Shown here one piece after another: positions 48,337 to 59,948 of a stretch of DNA of 64,000 nucleotides; position 1 is the first letter of the stretch; each line of letters opens with the position of its first letter. The position numbers and the translations under genes were made by a program. The stretch is taken from positions 241,559-305,558 of the forward strand of contig NZ_JAKFYR010000006.1 of the NCBI RefSeq assembly GCF_022554085.1, read 5' to 3'. Under the pieces are notes generated by a model that was not told the origin of the DNA, made no database searches, and saw only the letters and a program-made list of their open reading frames with translations. Origin of the DNA: Rhodococcus sp. CH91 (GTDB lineage: Bacteria; Actinomycetota; Actinomycetes; Mycobacteriales; Mycobacteriaceae).

Positions 48337-48876
48337 TCACTTACCCGTCTTTCCGACCTTGCGACGGACCTGTTCACCCTCGTAGCGGATGCCCTTGCCC
48401 TTGTACGGGTCGGACTTGCGCAGCCGGCGGATGTTGGCCGCGATCTGGCCGACCTTCTGCTTGTCGATGCCCGAGATCGAGAACCGCGTGGGGTTCTCGA
48501 CGGCGAACGTGATGCCCTCGGGCGCCTCGATCAGCACGGGATGGCTGTAACCGAGCGAGAACTCGAGGTCCTGGCCCTTGAGCGCCACGCGGTAACCGAC
48601 GCCGTGGATCTCCATCTTCGTGGTGTAACCCTCGGTCACGCCGACGATGAGGTTCTGCACGAGCGTGCGCGACAGACCGTGCAGCGCGCGGCTGCGACGC
48701 TCGTCGTTCGGACGCGTGACGTTGATTGCCCCGTCCTCGCCCTTGGCGACGACGATCGGCTCTGCGATCGTCAGGGACAGGTTGCCCTTGGGACCCTTGA
48801 CTGCGACGTCCTGGCCGTCGATGTTGACCTCGACGCCCGCGGGGACTGCAACGGGGAGTTTTCCGATTCGCGACAT
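48337..48876 (-). CDS. rplF: 50S ribosomal protein L6
   Basis: 179 residues: [47 protein letters not shown] and [20 protein letters not shown]. It lies 15 bp downstream of rpsH. Confidence 0.98.
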   Translation of the reverse strand: MSRIGKLPVAVPAGVEVNIDGQDVAVKGPKGNLSLTIAEPIVVAKGEDGAINVTRPNDERRSRALHGLSRTLVQNLIVGVTEGYTTKMEIHGVGYRVALKGQDLEFSLGYSHPVLIEAPEGITFAVENPTRFSISGIDKQKVGQIAANIRRLRKSDPYKGKGIRYEGEQVRRKVGKTGK

Positions 48877-48891
48877 TGTGGTGGCCTCCCT

Positions 48892-49290
48892 TTACCAGAC
48901 GTAGGCGAGGACTTCCCCGCCCACTCCCTGCTTGGCCGCCTGGCGATCGGTGAGCAGGCCGGAGGACGTGGAGATGATCGCCACGCCGAGGCCGCCCAGG
49001 ACCTTGGGCAGGTTGGTGGATTTCGCGTACACGCGCAGGCCGGGCTTCGACACGCGACGCACGCCGGCAAGGCTGCGCTCACGGGAAGGTCCGTACTTGA
49101 GGTCGACGATGAGGGTCTTGCCCACCTCGGCATCCTCGATGCGGTAATCCGAGATGTAACCCTCGCGCTTGAGGATCGCGGCGATGTTCACCTTGATCTT
49201 CGAGGACGGGAGCTTGACCTCGTCGTGGTACGCCGTGTTGGCGTTACGCAGACGCGTCAAGAAGTCTGCGATGGGGTCGGTCATGGTCAT
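48892..49290 (-). CDS. rpsH: 30S ribosomal protein S8
   Basis: 132 residues: [38 protein letters not shown] and the C-terminus [21 protein letters not shown]8 is the autogenous regulator of the spc operon in E. coli. AAAGGTG lies upstream of the ATG. It starts a new block after a double hairpin. Confidence 0.97.
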   Translation of the reverse strand: MTMTDPIADFLTRLRNANTAYHDEVKLPSSKIKVNIAAILKREGYISDYRIEDAEVGKTLIVDLKYGPSRERSLAGVRRVSKPGLRVYAKSTNLPKVLGGLGVAIISTSSGLLTDRQAAKQGVGGEVLAYVW

Positions 49291-49380
49291 GGCTGACCTG
49301 TTCACCTTTCTCGGTGCGGTTCCCATGCAACGCCGGAACGTGCCGACCGTGGGCCTACATCGAAACTCGGTATCGATAGC

Positions 49381-49457
49381 GGGTTCGCCGACCGGATCGG
49401 TGGCGAACCCATGACAGCGTGGCGGTGGGCGGAGAACCAGCGGTTCTCCGCCCACCG
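49381..49457 (-). terminator. Double hairpin between rpsN and rpsH
   Basis: Two stems in series: a perfect 16-bp stem with a 3-nt loop (49423-49438 with 49442-49457), close to the rpsN stop, and a second one of 9 bp plus an inner 4 bp (49381-49389 with 49402-49410). The first is a strong terminator. The pair splits the usual spc operon between S14 and S8. Confidence 0.75.
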
Positions 49458-49463
49458 ATCACG

Positions 49464-49649
49464 TCACCAGGAGCTCTTGTGAACTCCCGGAAGCTCTCCG
49501 CGGTGTGCCATCTCGCGCAGGCAGATGCGGCAGAGTCCGAACTTGCGGAATACCGAGTGCGGGCGCCCGCAACGCTGGCAGCGGGTGTAGGCGCGCACCG
49601 CGAACTTCGGCTTCTTGTTGGCCTTGTTGACCAGTGCCTTCTTAGCCAT
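49464..49649 (-). CDS. rpsN: 30S ribosomal protein S14, zinc type
   Basis: 61 residues: [20 protein letters not shown], then CQRC and CRIC pairs that bind zinc, [20 protein letters not shown] and GVHKSSW. This is the short zinc-containing type Z; a zinc-free paralog elsewhere is common in actinobacteria. Confidence 0.97.
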   Translation of the reverse strand: MAKKALVNKANKKPKFAVRAYTRCQRCGRPHSVFRKFGLCRICLREMAHRGELPGVHKSSW

Positions 49650-49653
49650 GGGC

Positions 49654-50220
49654 TCAGTTCTCCTTGAACGGGAAGCCGAGGTGCTTGAGCAGGGCACGGC
49701 CTTCTTCGTTGTTGGTAGCGGTGGTCACGACAGTGATGTCCATGCCGCGCGGGCGATCGATCTTGTCCACGTCGATCTCGTGGAACATCGACTGCTCGTT
49801 CAGGCCGAACGTGTAGTTGCCGTTGCCGTCGAACTGGTTGCCGTTGAGGCCGCGGAAGTCCCGGATACGGGGAAGCGCGATGGACACGAGACGGTCCAGG
49901 AACTCCCACATGCGGTCGCCGCGCAGCGTGACGCGCGCACCGATCGGCATGCCCTCGCGCAGCTTGAACTGTGCGATGGACTTGCGGGCCTTGCGGATCT
50001 CCGGCTTCTGACCGGTGATGAGCGCGAGGTCGTTGACGGCTCCGTTGATGAGCTTCGCGTCACGGGCGGCGTCGCCGACACCCATGTTCACGACGACCTT
50101 CACGACGCCGGGGATCTGCATGACGTTCGCGTAGTCGAACTCCGCGTTCAGCGCGTCGCGGATCTCCTCGCGGTACCGCACCTTCAGGCGCGGCTGGGTC
50201 TTGGTCTCGGTGGTGGTCAT
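49654..50220 (-). CDS. rplE: 50S ribosomal protein L5
   Basis: 188 residues from ATG 50220: [57 protein letters not shown] and [14 protein letters not shown]. It binds 5S rRNA. It is one base from rplX. Confidence 0.98.
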   Translation of the reverse strand: MTTTETKTQPRLKVRYREEIRDALNAEFDYANVMQIPGVVKVVVNMGVGDAARDAKLINGAVNDLALITGQKPEIRKARKSIAQFKLREGMPIGARVTLRGDRMWEFLDRLVSIALPRIRDFRGLNGNQFDGNGNYTFGLNEQSMFHEIDVDKIDRPRGMDITVVTTATNNEEGRALLKHLGFPFKEN

Positions 50221-50221
50221 G

Positions 50222-50539
50222 TCAGATGTCCTTCCCGTTCTTCCGGGAAATCCGAACGCGCTTGCCGGTCTCCTCGTCGACGCGGTAGCCCACGCGGGTG
50301 GGGTTGCCGTCCGAGTCGATGACCGCGACGTTGGAAACGTGGATCGGGGCCTCCTGCGTGACGATTCCCCCGGAGGAGGCGCCACGCTCGTTGGCCGAGA
50401 CCGCGGTGTGCTTCTTGATACGGTTCACGCCCTCGACGAGGACCTTGTTCGTCGCCGGGTAGGCCGCGATGACCTTGCCCTTGGCGCCCTTGTCCTTGCC
50501 CGAGATGACGAGCACGGTGTCACCCTTGTGCACCTTCAT
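50222..50539 (-). CDS. rplX: 50S ribosomal protein L24
   Basis: 105 residues from ATG 50539 ([20 protein letters not shown]), with a KOW motif. [15 protein letters not shown] and [20 protein letters not shown] are typical. The ATG overlaps the rplN stop (TGATG); a GTG one codon upstream is also possible. Confidence 0.97.
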   Translation of the reverse strand: MKVHKGDTVLVISGKDKGAKGKVIAAYPATNKVLVEGVNRIKKHTAVSANERGASSGGIVTQEAPIHVSNVAVIDSDGNPTRVGYRVDEETGKRVRISRKNGKDI

Positions 50540-50907
50540 CACAGCACCTCCGGAGCGAGCGAGACGATCTTCATGAACCGCTTGTCGCGGAGCTCGCGAC
50601 CGACGGGTCCGAAGATGCGGGTGCCGCGAGGATCGTTGTCGCCCTTGATGATGACGGCAGCGTTCTCGTCGAACTTGATGTACGAGCCGTCCGGCCGGCG
50701 GCGCTCCTTGGCGGTGCGCACGATCACGGCCTTGACGACGTCGCCGCGCTTGACGTTGCCGCCGGGGATCGCGTCCTTGACGGTGGCGACGATGACGTCA
50801 CCGATTCCGGCGTAGCGACGGGACGAGCCACCGAGAACGCGGATGCAGAGGATCTCCTTGGCACCCGTGTTGTCGGCGACGCGCAGTCGCGACTCCTGCT
50901 GGATCAC
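50539..50907 (-). CDS. rplN: 50S ribosomal protein L14
   Basis: 122 residues: [40 protein letters not shown] and [20 protein letters not shown]. It begins a separate transcript after the S10 terminator, with its own promoter about 130 bp upstream. Confidence 0.98.
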   Translation of the reverse strand: MIQQESRLRVADNTGAKEILCIRVLGGSSRRYAGIGDVIVATVKDAIPGGNVKRGDVVKAVIVRTAKERRRPDGSYIKFDENAAVIIKGDNDPRGTRIFGPVGRELRDKRFMKIVSLAPEVL

Positions 50908-51025
50908 TTACTTCTCCTTGACCTGGATTGGTGTGTACGTCAGATTTCCGACCTGGACGTACGCGGTCGTCGGCTGCTCACGGCGCACGCGCGAATCACA
51001 CACGGGTCCCGTAAGCAACCCGTCC

Positions 51026-51055
51026 AGAGTAGGCCATATACCGTACGCAGGGCAA
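51026..51055 (-). promoter_or_regulatory. Candidate promoter of rplN-rplX-rplE-rpsN
   Basis: Minus-strand TTGCCC (51050-51055) and TACTCT (51026-51031) are 18 bp apart. The surrounding AT-rich stretch contrasts with the flanking genes. Transcription from about 51019 gives a leader of about 112 nt. Confidence 0.5.
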
Positions 51056-51134
51056 ATTAGCGAATTGTGATGTGGCTCCACACCCCGGAACCGGGCGTGT
51101 CGCCACCCTGCGACGATCGGGCCTACCGGACGCA

Positions 51135-51173
51135 CAGCACCCCACCACCCGAGGGCCGGGTGGTGGGGTGCTG
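51135..51173 (-). terminator. Terminator after rpsQ (end of S10 operon)
   Basis: A perfect 16-bp stem (51135-51150 with 51158-51173) with a 7-nt loop lies 34 bp after the rpsQ stop. Confidence 0.8.
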
Positions 51174-51206
51174 CATGATCTCGTTTCTCGCCGAGGACGA
51201 GGAGGC

Positions 51207-51491
51207 CTACTTGGCCTTCTCGAGCACCTCGACCAGACGCCAGCGCTTCGACGCGGACAGCGGACGGGTCTCCATCAGCTGCACGCGGTCGCCGACACCG
51301 GCCAGACCGTTCTCGTCGTGCGCCTTGACCTTGGTCGTACGGCGGATGATCTTGCCGTACAGCGGGTGCTTCACACGGTCCTCGAGCTCGACGACGATGG
51401 TCTTCTCCATCTTGTCCGAGACGACGTAACCGATGCGGACCTTGCGGCTCGCGCGCTGTTCCTGGTTGCTCACTGTCTTTTCCTCACTCAT
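51207..51491 (-). CDS. rpsQ: 30S ribosomal protein S17
   Basis: 94 residues: [60 protein letters not shown]. The ATG overlaps the rpmC stop (ATGA). Last gene of the S10 unit. Confidence 0.98.
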   Translation of the reverse strand: MSEEKTVSNQEQRASRKVRIGYVVSDKMEKTIVVELEDRVKHPLYGKIIRRTTKVKAHDENGLAGVGDRVQLMETRPLSASKRWRLVEVLEKAK

Positions 51492-51724
51492 GCCACGTCA
51501 CCCGCATTCGGGCCGGTGGCCAGTCCGAGCTCGCGCTCGCGCAGCACCGTGTAGATGCGGGCGATCTCGTTGCGCACGACGCGAAGCCGACGGTTGTTGT
51601 CCAGCTGGCCGGTGGCCATCTGGAAGCGGAGGTTGAACAGCTCTTCCTTGGCTTCGCGGAGCTTGTCGGTCAGCTCTTCGTCGCTCAGCTCGCGGAGTTC
51701 CGCGGCGGGGGTACCGGTAGCCAT
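51488..51724 (-). CDS. rpmC: 50S ribosomal protein L29
   Basis: 78 residues: [39 protein letters not shown] and [19 protein letters not shown]. Two helices at the peptide exit, where SRP and trigger factor dock. The ATG overlaps the rplP stop by one base. Confidence 0.97.
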   Translation of the reverse strand: MATGTPAAELRELSDEELTDKLREAKEELFNLRFQMATGQLDNNRRLRVVRNEIARIYTVLRERELGLATGPNAGDVA

Positions 51725-52140
51725 CAGAACTGCTCCTCCCTCGTCACGATCCGGCACTTGCAGGGGAGCTTGTGCATCGCGCGACGCAGGGCCTCGCGGG
51801 CAATCTCCTCGTTGGGGTAGCTCATCTCGAACAGCACGCGACCGGGCTTGACGTTCGCGACCCACCACTCCGGCGAACCCTTACCGGAACCCATGCGGGT
51901 TTCGGCCGGCTTCTTCGTGAGGGGACGATCCGGGAAGATGTTGATCCAGATCTTGCCGCCACGCTTGATGTGCCGGGTCATGGCGATACGAGCGGACTCG
52001 ATCTGCCGGTTGGTGATGTAGGCCGGCTCGAGAGCCTGGATGCCGTAGTCACCGAATGCCACCTGGGTTCCGCCCTTGGCGGCACCCGTACGGCTCGGAT
52101 GGTGCTGCTTGCGGTGTTTGACCCGCCGGGGGATCAACAT
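51724..52140 (-). CDS. rplP: 50S ribosomal protein L16
   Basis: 138 residues: [59 protein letters not shown] and a basic C-terminus. It follows rpsC by 4 bp. Confidence 0.98.
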   Translation of the reverse strand: MLIPRRVKHRKQHHPSRTGAAKGGTQVAFGDYGIQALEPAYITNRQIESARIAMTRHIKRGGKIWINIFPDRPLTKKPAETRMGSGKGSPEWWVANVKPGRVLFEMSYPNEEIAREALRRAMHKLPCKCRIVTREEQF

Positions 52141-52144
52141 TGCG

Positions 52145-53336
<1,192 letters not shown>

Positions 53337-53340
<4 letters not shown>

Positions 53341-53618
53341 CGACGCTTGCTCTTCCGGTCGTCCTTGATGTGGCCCTTGAACGTACGGGTCGGCGCGAAC
53401 TCACCGAGCTTGTGACCGACCATGGACTCCGAGACGAACACCGGCACGTGCTTGCGTCCATCGTGGACAGCGAACGTGTGACCGATGAAGTCGGGCAGGA
53501 TCGTGGAACGGCGCGACCAGGTCTTGATGACCTGCTTGGTGCCCTTCTCGTTCTGCGTGTCCACCTTCGCCAGGAGGTGGTCGTCGACGAACGGGCCCTT
53601 CTTGAGGCTGCGTGGCAT
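53337..53618 (-). CDS. rpsS: 30S ribosomal protein S19
   Basis: 93 residues: [39 protein letters not shown] and [19 protein letters not shown]. It lies 19 bp after rplB. Confidence 0.98.
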
Positions 53619-53637
53619 TCTCTAACTCCCTCCTTGA

Positions 53638-54471
53638 CTAGCGCTTCTTGCCGGTACGGCGACGACGGACGATGAGCTTGTCGGACGCCTTGTTCTTGCG
53701 GGTGCGGCCCTCGGGCTTGCCCCACGGGCTGACCGGGTGGCGACCACCCGAGGTCTTGCCCTCACCACCGCCGTGCGGGTGGTCGACCGGGTTCATGACG
53801 ACACCACGGACGGTCGGGCGCTTGCCCTTCCAGCGCATACGGCCGGCCTTGCCCCAGTTGATGTTCGACTGCTCGGCGTTGCCGACCTCGCCGACGGTTG
53901 CGCGGCAGCGCACGTCGACGCGACGGATCTCGCCGGAGGGCATACGCAGCGTGGCGTAGGTGCCTTCCTTACCGAGGAGCTGGATGCTCGCACCGGCGGA
54001 ACGCGCCATCTTCGCGCCGCCACCCGGACGCAGCTCGACCGCGTGGATGGTCGTACCCGTCGGGATGTTGCGCAGCGGCAGGTTGTTGCCCGGCTTGATG
54101 TCGGCGTTGGGGCCGGACTCGATCGGGGCGCCCTGCACGAGGCCCTTGGGGGCGATGATGTAGCGCTTCTCGCCGTCCACGTAGTGCAGCAGTGCGATGC
54201 GGGCGGTGCGGTTGGGGTCGTACTCGATGTGAGCGACCTTGGCCGGCACGCCGTCCTTGTCGTTGCGGCGGAAATCGATCAGGCGGTAGGCGCGCTTGTG
54301 TCCGCCACCCTTGTGACGGGTGGTGATGCGGCCGTGTGCGTTACGTCCACCGCGACCGTGCAGCGGGCGAACCAGCGACTTCTCGGGTGTCGACCGAGTG
54401 ATCTCGGCGAAGTCCGACACGCTGGCGCCACGGCGGCCCGGCGTAGTCGGCTTGTACTTACGGATTGCCAT
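53638..54471 (-). CDS. rplB: 50S ribosomal protein L2
   Basis: 277 residues: [40 protein letters not shown] and [20 protein letters not shown]. This central peptidyl-transferase-region protein has its conserved His-Pro-His-Gly-Gly loop. Confidence 0.98.
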   Translation of the reverse strand: MAIRKYKPTTPGRRGASVSDFAEITRSTPEKSLVRPLHGRGGRNAHGRITTRHKGGGHKRAYRLIDFRRNDKDGVPAKVAHIEYDPNRTARIALLHYVDGEKRYIIAPKGLVQGAPIESGPNADIKPGNNLPLRNIPTGTTIHAVELRPGGGAKMARSAGASIQLLGKEGTYATLRMPSGEIRRVDVRCRATVGEVGNAEQSNINWGKAGRMRWKGKRPTVRGVVMNPVDHPHGGGEGKTSGGRHPVSPWGKPEGRTRKNKASDKLIVRRRRTGKKR

Positions 54472-54509
54472 GAGTCTTCTCGTCCTCTATCTCTCGAGAG
54501 TTCCGATCG

Positions 54510-54815
54510 CTACGCGACCGGGCCTCCGAAGATCTCGATGGGCTTGCTGTCGGCGGCGAGGGTCACGAGCGCGCGCTTGGTGTCCTTGCGCTTGCCGTAA
54601 CCGGTGCGGGTCCGCTTGCGCTTGCCCTGACGGTTGGCGGTGTTGACGCTGCTCACCTTGACGCCGAAGACCTTCTCGACGGCAATCTTGATCTGCGTCT
54701 TGTTCGAGTCCGGGTGCACCAGGAAGGTGTAGGTGCCCTCTTCCATCAGCCCGTAGGACTTCTCGGAGACGACGGGAGCCAGCAGGATGTCGCGAGGATC
54801 GGCGATCGTGCTCAC
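54510..54815 (-). CDS. rplW: 50S ribosomal protein L23
   Basis: 101 residues: [40 protein letters not shown] and [20 protein letters not shown]. It starts at GTG 54815, overlapping the rplD stop, and forms part of the exit-tunnel docking site. Confidence 0.98.
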   Translation of the reverse strand: MSTIADPRDILLAPVVSEKSYGLMEEGTYTFLVHPDSNKTQIKIAVEKVFGVKVSSVNTANRQGKRKRTRTGYGKRKDTKRALVTLAADSKPIEIFGGPVA

Positions 54816-55495
54816 TTGCTCTCCTCCTTCACTTCCTGGCCGGACTCGGCCGGCCCGTGGATGAACGTGTTGAGCGCCTCGACGCTGAACACGACGTCAT
54901 CGCTGTAGAGCACGTCGTAGGTGTTCAGCTGGTCCGGTGCGAGCACGTGGACGTTCGGCAGGTTCTGCGCGGACTTCCACGCCGTGAGGTCCTCACGGCC
55001 GACGACGAGGAGCAGGTTCTTGCGATCCGTGAGCTCACCGAGGAAGGTACGTGCACCCTTGGTCGACGGGGTCTGGCCCGCGACGAGCTCGGTGATCACG
55101 TGGATGCGCTCGTTGCGCGCCCGGTCGGAGAGAGCACCGCGCAGAGCGGCGGCCTTCATCTTCTTGGGGGTGCGCTGGCTGTAGTCGCGCGGCTGCGGGC
55201 CGTGGACGATGCCACCGCCGGCGAACTGCGGCGCACGGGTCGAACCCTGACGTGCGCGGCCGGTGCCCTTCTGGCGGTACGGCTTCTTGCCACCGCCGCG
55301 GACCTCGCCACGAGTCTTCGTCGAGTGCGTTCCCTGACGAGCCGCGGCGAGCTGCGCCGTGACGACCTGGTGCAGCAACGCGATGTTCGCGGGAGCGTCG
55401 AAGATCTCGGCGGGGAGATCGACGGAACCGGAGGTCTGGCCACCGGGGGCCTTGACGTCCAGCGTCAGCTTGGTTGCGGTCTCGGTGCTGGTCAT
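54812..55495 (-). CDS. rplD: 50S ribosomal protein L4
   Basis: 227 residues from ATG 55495: [60 protein letters not shown] and a Rossmann-like C-terminal part. In E. coli L4 represses its own S10 operon. The ATG overlaps the rplC stop. Confidence 0.98.
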   Translation of the reverse strand: MTSTETATKLTLDVKAPGGQTSGSVDLPAEIFDAPANIALLHQVVTAQLAAARQGTHSTKTRGEVRGGGKKPYRQKGTGRARQGSTRAPQFAGGGIVHGPQPRDYSQRTPKKMKAAALRGALSDRARNERIHVITELVAGQTPSTKGARTFLGELTDRKNLLLVVGREDLTAWKSAQNLPNVHVLAPDQLNTYDVLYSDDVVFSVEALNTFIHGPAESGQEVKEESK

Positions 55496-56145
55496 GCCCG
55501 TGCACCACCCTTCACTGCGGTCTTGACGATCACGAGGCCGCCCTTGCGACCCGGGATCGCGCCCTTGATCAGCAGCAGACCGTTCTCGGCGTCCACCTTG
55601 TGGACCGAGAGGTTCTGCGTCGTGATGCGGTCGGAGCCCATGCGGCCGGACATGCGCGTGCCCTTGAACACGCGGCCCGGGGTGGCGCAACCACCGATGG
55701 AGCCCGGACGACGGTGCACTGCCTGCGTACCGTGCGACGCACCCTGGCCGGCGAAGCCGTGACGCTTCATGGTGCCGGCGAAGCCCTTGCCCTTCGAAGT
55801 TCCGGTGACGTCGACGTAAGCGCCGTCCTCGAAGACCTCTGCGGTGAGTTCCTGGCCGACCTCGTACTCCGAGGCGTCCTCGACACGGAGCTCGACGAGG
55901 TGGCGGCGCGGCGTGACGCCGGCCTTGTCGAACTGGCCGCGGACCGGCTTGTTGACCTTGCGCGGCGCGATGGCACCGTAGGCGAGCTGCACGGCGTTGT
56001 AACCGTCGCGCTCCTCGGTGCGGATCTGCGTGACCACGTTCGGTCCGGCCTTGACGACGGTGACCGGAACGACCCGGTTGTTCTCGTCGAAGACCTGGGT
56101 CATGCCGAGCTTGGTGCCCAGGATTCCCTTGATCTGGTTAGTCAT
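55492..56145 (-). CDS. rplC: 50S ribosomal protein L3
   Basis: 217 residues: [59 protein letters not shown] and [20 protein letters not shown]. It lies 45 bp after rpsJ. Confidence 0.98.
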   Translation of the reverse strand: MTNQIKGILGTKLGMTQVFDENNRVVPVTVVKAGPNVVTQIRTEERDGYNAVQLAYGAIAPRKVNKPVRGQFDKAGVTPRRHLVELRVEDASEYEVGQELTAEVFEDGAYVDVTGTSKGKGFAGTMKRHGFAGQGASHGTQAVHRRPGSIGGCATPGRVFKGTRMSGRMGSDRITTQNLSVHKVDAENGLLLIKGAIPGRKGGLVIVKTAVKGGARA

Positions 56146-56190
56146 GTGTTGTCTCCGCTGCGTCTTTCACAAGCTCGCTGTACTCGAATG

Positions 56191-56496
56191 TCACTGAATA
56201 TTGACGTCGACGCTGGCCGGGAGATCGATACGCATGAGCGCGTCGACGGTCTTCGGCGTCGGGTCGAGGATGTCGATGAGCCGCTTGTGCGTCCGCATCT
56301 CGAAGTGCTCGCGCGAGTCCTTGTACTTGTGCGGCGAGCGGATGACGCAGTACACGTTCTTTTCGGTAGGCAACGGCACCGGGCCGACCACGCGGGCACC
56401 CGTACGGGTAACCGTCTCGACGATCTTGCGCGCAGATGCGTCGATCGCCTCGTGGTCATAGGCCTTGAGCCTGATGCGGATCTTCTGTCCCGCCAC
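56191..56496 (-). CDS. rpsJ: 30S ribosomal protein S10
   Basis: 101 residues from GTG 56496: [40 protein letters not shown] and [20 protein letters not shown]. First gene of the S10 operon; S10 also serves as NusE in transcription antitermination. The long upstream leader region is described separately. Confidence 0.98.
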   Translation of the reverse strand: MAGQKIRIRLKAYDHEAIDASARKIVETVTRTGARVVGPVPLPTEKNVYCVIRSPHKYKDSREHFEMRTHKRLIDILDPTPKTVDALMRIDLPASVDVNIQ

Positions 56497-56942
56497 GCTT
56501 AGTGTCCTTTTCTTGCCGCGTTTCGTGATCCCCGGCGAAACCGGAAACCACCTCGTCTGCACAGTTCCCCACGGAACGGCGACCGAGAACAGCACTCGTA
56601 CACATTGCGAGCCGGACGTATCCGATCCGCTGCCGCTGTTCATCTGTCATTGTTCTCCGGTCCACGCGGTCGGGCGTGTCGGCCCGCCGCTCATTCTCCG
56701 GCGCCGAGGCTCGAAGGCTTCGACACCGCACAGAACGGAACCGGCTGCGCTCGTGCGAGCGCACTGGGGTACTGCTTCCGTCTTGCATGTGGCCGCGACC
56801 AGGCCGTGAGGCTCGATCCGCGACTGTCACGTCTTTCCCGTTCCGAGCCGCGAAACATCCATGGCCCGGTCAAGGCAACCCGACCAGTATGCAGGAGCCC
56901 GGCGCAGAGTTCAACTCGCGACGGTGCGCTGCAGTTCGGACG
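56497..56942. other. Long leader/upstream region of the S10 operon
   Basis: 446 bp between the end of the amidase gene and rpsJ with no convincing coding frame. It contains a candidate promoter at its distal end (56886-56914), implying a leader of roughly 380 nt, which could carry r-protein control structures. Other weak -10-like hexamers occur closer to rpsJ, so a shorter leader is possible. Confidence 0.5.
56886..56914 (-). promoter_or_regulatory. Candidate S10 operon promoter
   Basis: Minus-strand TTGAAC (56909-56914) and CATACT (56886-56891) are 17 bp apart, just downstream of the amidase stop codon. Confidence 0.4.
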
Positions 56943-58598
56943 TCACCCGATCGGATTCATCGGCGGCGTCCGCACCGGTGCGGCCGCCCCTATCGTATTG
57001 GTCGGGTCCGGACCCGGCCCCGGCGGTACCGGCCCCACCTCGGGGATCCGGGCCGCCTGCGCCACCAAGTGCGGAGCGTCGCGCCATACGGGCAGCGCCT
57101 CCTGCACCTCGAGACCGAGCGCGATCAGCTCCGCGTCCTGCCACGGCCGTGCACCGAGCTGGATGCCGACGGGAAGCCCTGTCACCGACGAGTATCCGGC
57201 GGGCAGTGTCACGACGGGAGCACCCGCGTAGTTCGCCCAGCGGACGTCACCCGTCACCCCGAGCGTGACGCTCACACCCAGGAACTCCTCGCGTCGAGCA
57301 CCGTCGACGGAAGTGCCGGGCAGCATGATGGCGTCGAGATCGTGATCGGCGAACATCCGGTCGTACTCGCTCTGGTAGCGCAGCCGGTCGCGCTCGAGGG
57401 CGAAATAATCGGCTGCCGGAACGGCGAGCGATGCAACGGCTGCGCCGGCCAGCACCGCGTTCTCCGGGCGGTACAGGCCGATCCGGTCGGTGAACTGCTG
57501 GTGGTACGCGCCCATCTCCACCATGTCGCCGGTGGCGAGCGAGGCGGGCAGCGAAGGCATGCTCACGGACACGATCTCGGCTCCGAGCGAGCGGACGACC
57601 TCGACGGCGGCATCGACGACTCGTTGCACGGGTTCGGCCGGTTCGGGCTCCGGGTCGGCCACGACCCCGATCCGTATCCCCGCGAGGGGCCGGGCGCCGC
57701 CACGGGCCGTCAACGGGAAACCACCCTCCGGAACCGCAGGGCCGAGCGCGGTGATGGGATCGGCGGAATCCGTTCCCGACAGGACGGTCATGAGCATCGA
57801 CGCATCCGCCAGGCTGCGCCCCATCGGCCCCACATGATCGCGGGTCCACGTCAACGGGATCATCCCGTGCGAGGTGATACGTCCGTAGGTGGGCTTGACC
57901 GAGGAGACACCGCACGCGCTCGCGGGAAGCCGGACCGAGCCACCCGTGTCGCTGCCGATCGCGAGTGGCGCGAATCGCGCGGCGAGAACGGCAGCGCTGC
58001 CCCCGGAGGAGCCACCGGGCGAGAACTCGGTGTTCCACGGGTTACCGACCTGTGGAGTGGAGACGCCGATGGCGAACTCGTCGGTGTGCGCGTGCCCCAT
58101 GAGCACCGCTCCCGCACTCTCGAGCCGACGCCACACGCCGGAGTGACCGGACGCGATGTTCCCGTCGAGGACCCGGCTCGAGGCGGTGAGCGGAAGGCCC
58201 GACACCGCGAAGATGTCCTTGAGCGCGACCGGCAGGCCGCACACCAGCGGGGCGGGAACCGAGTCGCGTCGCGCCCGGGCGAGTCGCTCCCCCGCCGCGT
58301 CCGCCGCCGCATAGGCGATCTCCGGATACAGACGGACCCAGGCGCCGACGTATCCGTCGAACCTCTGCGTCCGGGACAGACAGGAGTCGAGCAGTTCGCG
58401 GGGGTGCAGACGTCCCGACTGCAGCAGGCTCGCCGCCTCCACCGCGCTCAGCTCGGCGGGATCGGCAGCGGCGATCATGTCCGGGGACGGAAGCCTGCGT
58501 GCCGGCACCGCGCGACCCGACCCGGCCGCCGCTCCCCAGGCGAGCAGTCCGCCCGCCGCTCCCCCGAGCAGACTCCGCCGAGATATTCCGTTGATCAC
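56943..58598 (-). CDS. Exported amidase (amidase signature family, Tat-type signal)
   Basis: 551 residues. The N-terminus ISRRSLLGGAAGGLLAWGAA is a twin-arginine signal with the SRRSLL motif. The amidase-signature core has the catalytic Lys in LPVALKDIFAVSG, the Gly/Ser-rich loop FSPGGSSGGSAAVLAA with the cis-Ser, and the nucleophilic Ser in GSDTGGSVRLPAS. A Pro-rich tail ends the chain. Such enzymes hydrolyse amides or aryl amides; an envelope substrate is inferred from the signal. The start is GTG 58598 with an AGGGGA box that is unusually close. It is divergent from the DrrABC-type genes. Confidence 0.88.
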   Translation of the reverse strand: MINGISRRSLLGGAAGGLLAWGAAAGSGRAVPARRLPSPDMIAAADPAELSAVEAASLLQSGRLHPRELLDSCLSRTQRFDGYVGAWVRLYPEIAYAAADAAGERLARARRDSVPAPLVCGLPVALKDIFAVSGLPLTASSRVLDGNIASGHSGVWRRLESAGAVLMGHAHTDEFAIGVSTPQVGNPWNTEFSPGGSSGGSAAVLAARFAPLAIGSDTGGSVRLPASACGVSSVKPTYGRITSHGMIPLTWTRDHVGPMGRSLADASMLMTVLSGTDSADPITALGPAVPEGGFPLTARGGARPLAGIRIGVVADPEPEPAEPVQRVVDAAVEVVRSLGAEIVSVSMPSLPASLATGDMVEMGAYHQQFTDRIGLYRPENAVLAGAAVASLAVPAADYFALERDRLRYQSEYDRMFADHDLDAIMLPGTSVDGARREEFLGVSVTLGVTGDVRWANYAGAPVVTLPAGYSSVTGLPVGIQLGARPWQDAELIALGLEVQEALPVWRDAPHLVAQAARIPEVGPVPPGPGPDPTNTIGAAAPVRTPPMNPIG

Positions 58599-58940
58599 TC
58601 CCCTACGAAACCACGATCCGGAGCTCCCGCTCCCCCGCGGTCCGCGGCCACGCGCGGGCCGGGATCGTACCGTTCGGTCCTGTCGAGTTCACACGCTGCA
58701 CAGACGTCCCCGCGCAGCGGTGAATTCGGCAGCCGCTGTGACCAATGTCATTCTCCTCCGGTTCTCCGGAAGTTCACCGAGCACGGCGAGTGACGGGGCC
58801 TCTGCGGCACCGGACTGTGACCTGCGAAGGCGACGGGAGGTTCTCGTCCGCCCCGCCCGAGACCGTTCTCCCCGGTACGATTCCGACGGTGCGGGACGAC
58901 CCGCCCCGATGACGGACCGAGATCGACGACGAGGTGTGAT
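58599..58940. other. Divergent intergenic region between the amidase gene and drrA-like gene
   Basis: 342 bp without a supported gene. On the minus strand GTGAAC and TACGAT (58664-58669) are 17 bp apart, a possible amidase promoter. On the plus strand another TACGAT near 58876 could serve the transporter genes, but it lacks a good -35. No operator repeat stands out. Confidence 0.4.
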
Positions 58941-59948
58941 GTGAACGATCACGACCGAGCGGTTGTCGTGGAGGAGGTCCACAAGTCGTTCGGCGACGTC
59001 CGGGCTCTCGACGGAATCAGCTTCTCCGCACCTACCGGTCGCGTCCTCGGCATCCTCGGCCCCAACGGTGCCGGGAAGACCACGATGGTCAAGGTGCTGT
59101 CCACGCTGCTGCGGCCCACCTCCGGCCGGGCCCGCGTCGCCGGCTACGACGTCGTCACCGAGGCGGCCTCGGTCCGCCGCTCGATCATGATGACGGGCCA
59201 GTTCGCCGCGCTCGACGACACTCTCACCGGCCGGGAGAATCTCGTGCTCTTCGGTCGGCTGATGGGGCTGGACAGCCGGTCGGCGAGACTCCGCGCCGAC
59301 GAGTTGCTGCGGGAGTTCGACCTCGTGGACGCCGGACGGCGCCCCGTCAAGGGTTATTCCGGCGGTATGCGTCGACGCGTGGACATCGCGTGCGGCCTGG
59401 TGGTGCGTCCGCAGGTCGTCTTCCTCGACGAGCCCACCACCGGCCTCGACCCGCGCAGCCGGCAGGGTGTGTGGTCGCTCGTGTCGTCGCTCGAGCGACA
59501 GGGCATCACGGTGCTGCTCACGACCCAGTACCTCGAAGAGGCCGACGTCCTGAGCGATCACATCATCGTCATCGACAAGGGCACGGTGATCGCCGAGGGC
59601 ACCGCCGACCAGTTGAAGGCCTCCATCGGCGGGAGTTCCTGTGAGATCGTGCCGCTGGACCCGCGGGCCGTACCGGCGATCGTGCACGCGCTCGGCGATC
59701 TGGTGCCCGACGACGTGCGTGCGAGCCTGCGTCCCGAGGCCGGAAGAATCTCGATACCCGCAGCCGACGGCGCAGCTACCCTGGCCGAGGCTCTGAGGCG
59801 TCTCGAACCCGTCGATGTCCCACTCGCCGACATCGGCTTGCGGCGCCCTTCCCTCGACGACGTCTTCCTGCGCCTCACAGGCCATGCCGCGACGTCCTCG
59901 CCGGCCGGCGAGGACGTTCCCCTCGCCGGCACCGGAGAACGACCGTGA
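58941..59948 (+). CDS. ABC transporter ATP-binding protein, DrrA-like
   Basis: 335 residues. Walker A GPNGAGKTTM, Q-loop near MTGQFAALDDTLTGRENL, signature YSGGMRRRVDIA, Walker B VVFLDEPTTGLDP and H-loop region TTQYLEEAD, followed by the C-terminal extension of the daunorubicin-resistance subfamily. GTG start at 58941. It energises export by the two membrane proteins that follow; the gene overlaps the next by four bases. The substrate is unknown; relatives move drugs or envelope lipids. Confidence 0.93.
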   Translation: MNDHDRAVVVEEVHKSFGDVRALDGISFSAPTGRVLGILGPNGAGKTTMVKVLSTLLRPTSGRARVAGYDVVTEAASVRRSIMMTGQFAALDDTLTGRENLVLFGRLMGLDSRSARLRADELLREFDLVDAGRRPVKGYSGGMRRRVDIACGLVVRPQVVFLDEPTTGLDPRSRQGVWSLVSSLERQGITVLLTTQYLEEADVLSDHIIVIDKGTVIAEGTADQLKASIGGSSCEIVPLDPRAVPAIVHALGDLVPDDVRASLRPEAGRISIPAADGAATLAEALRRLEPVDVPLADIGLRRPSLDDVFLRLTGHAATSSPAGEDVPLAGTGERP

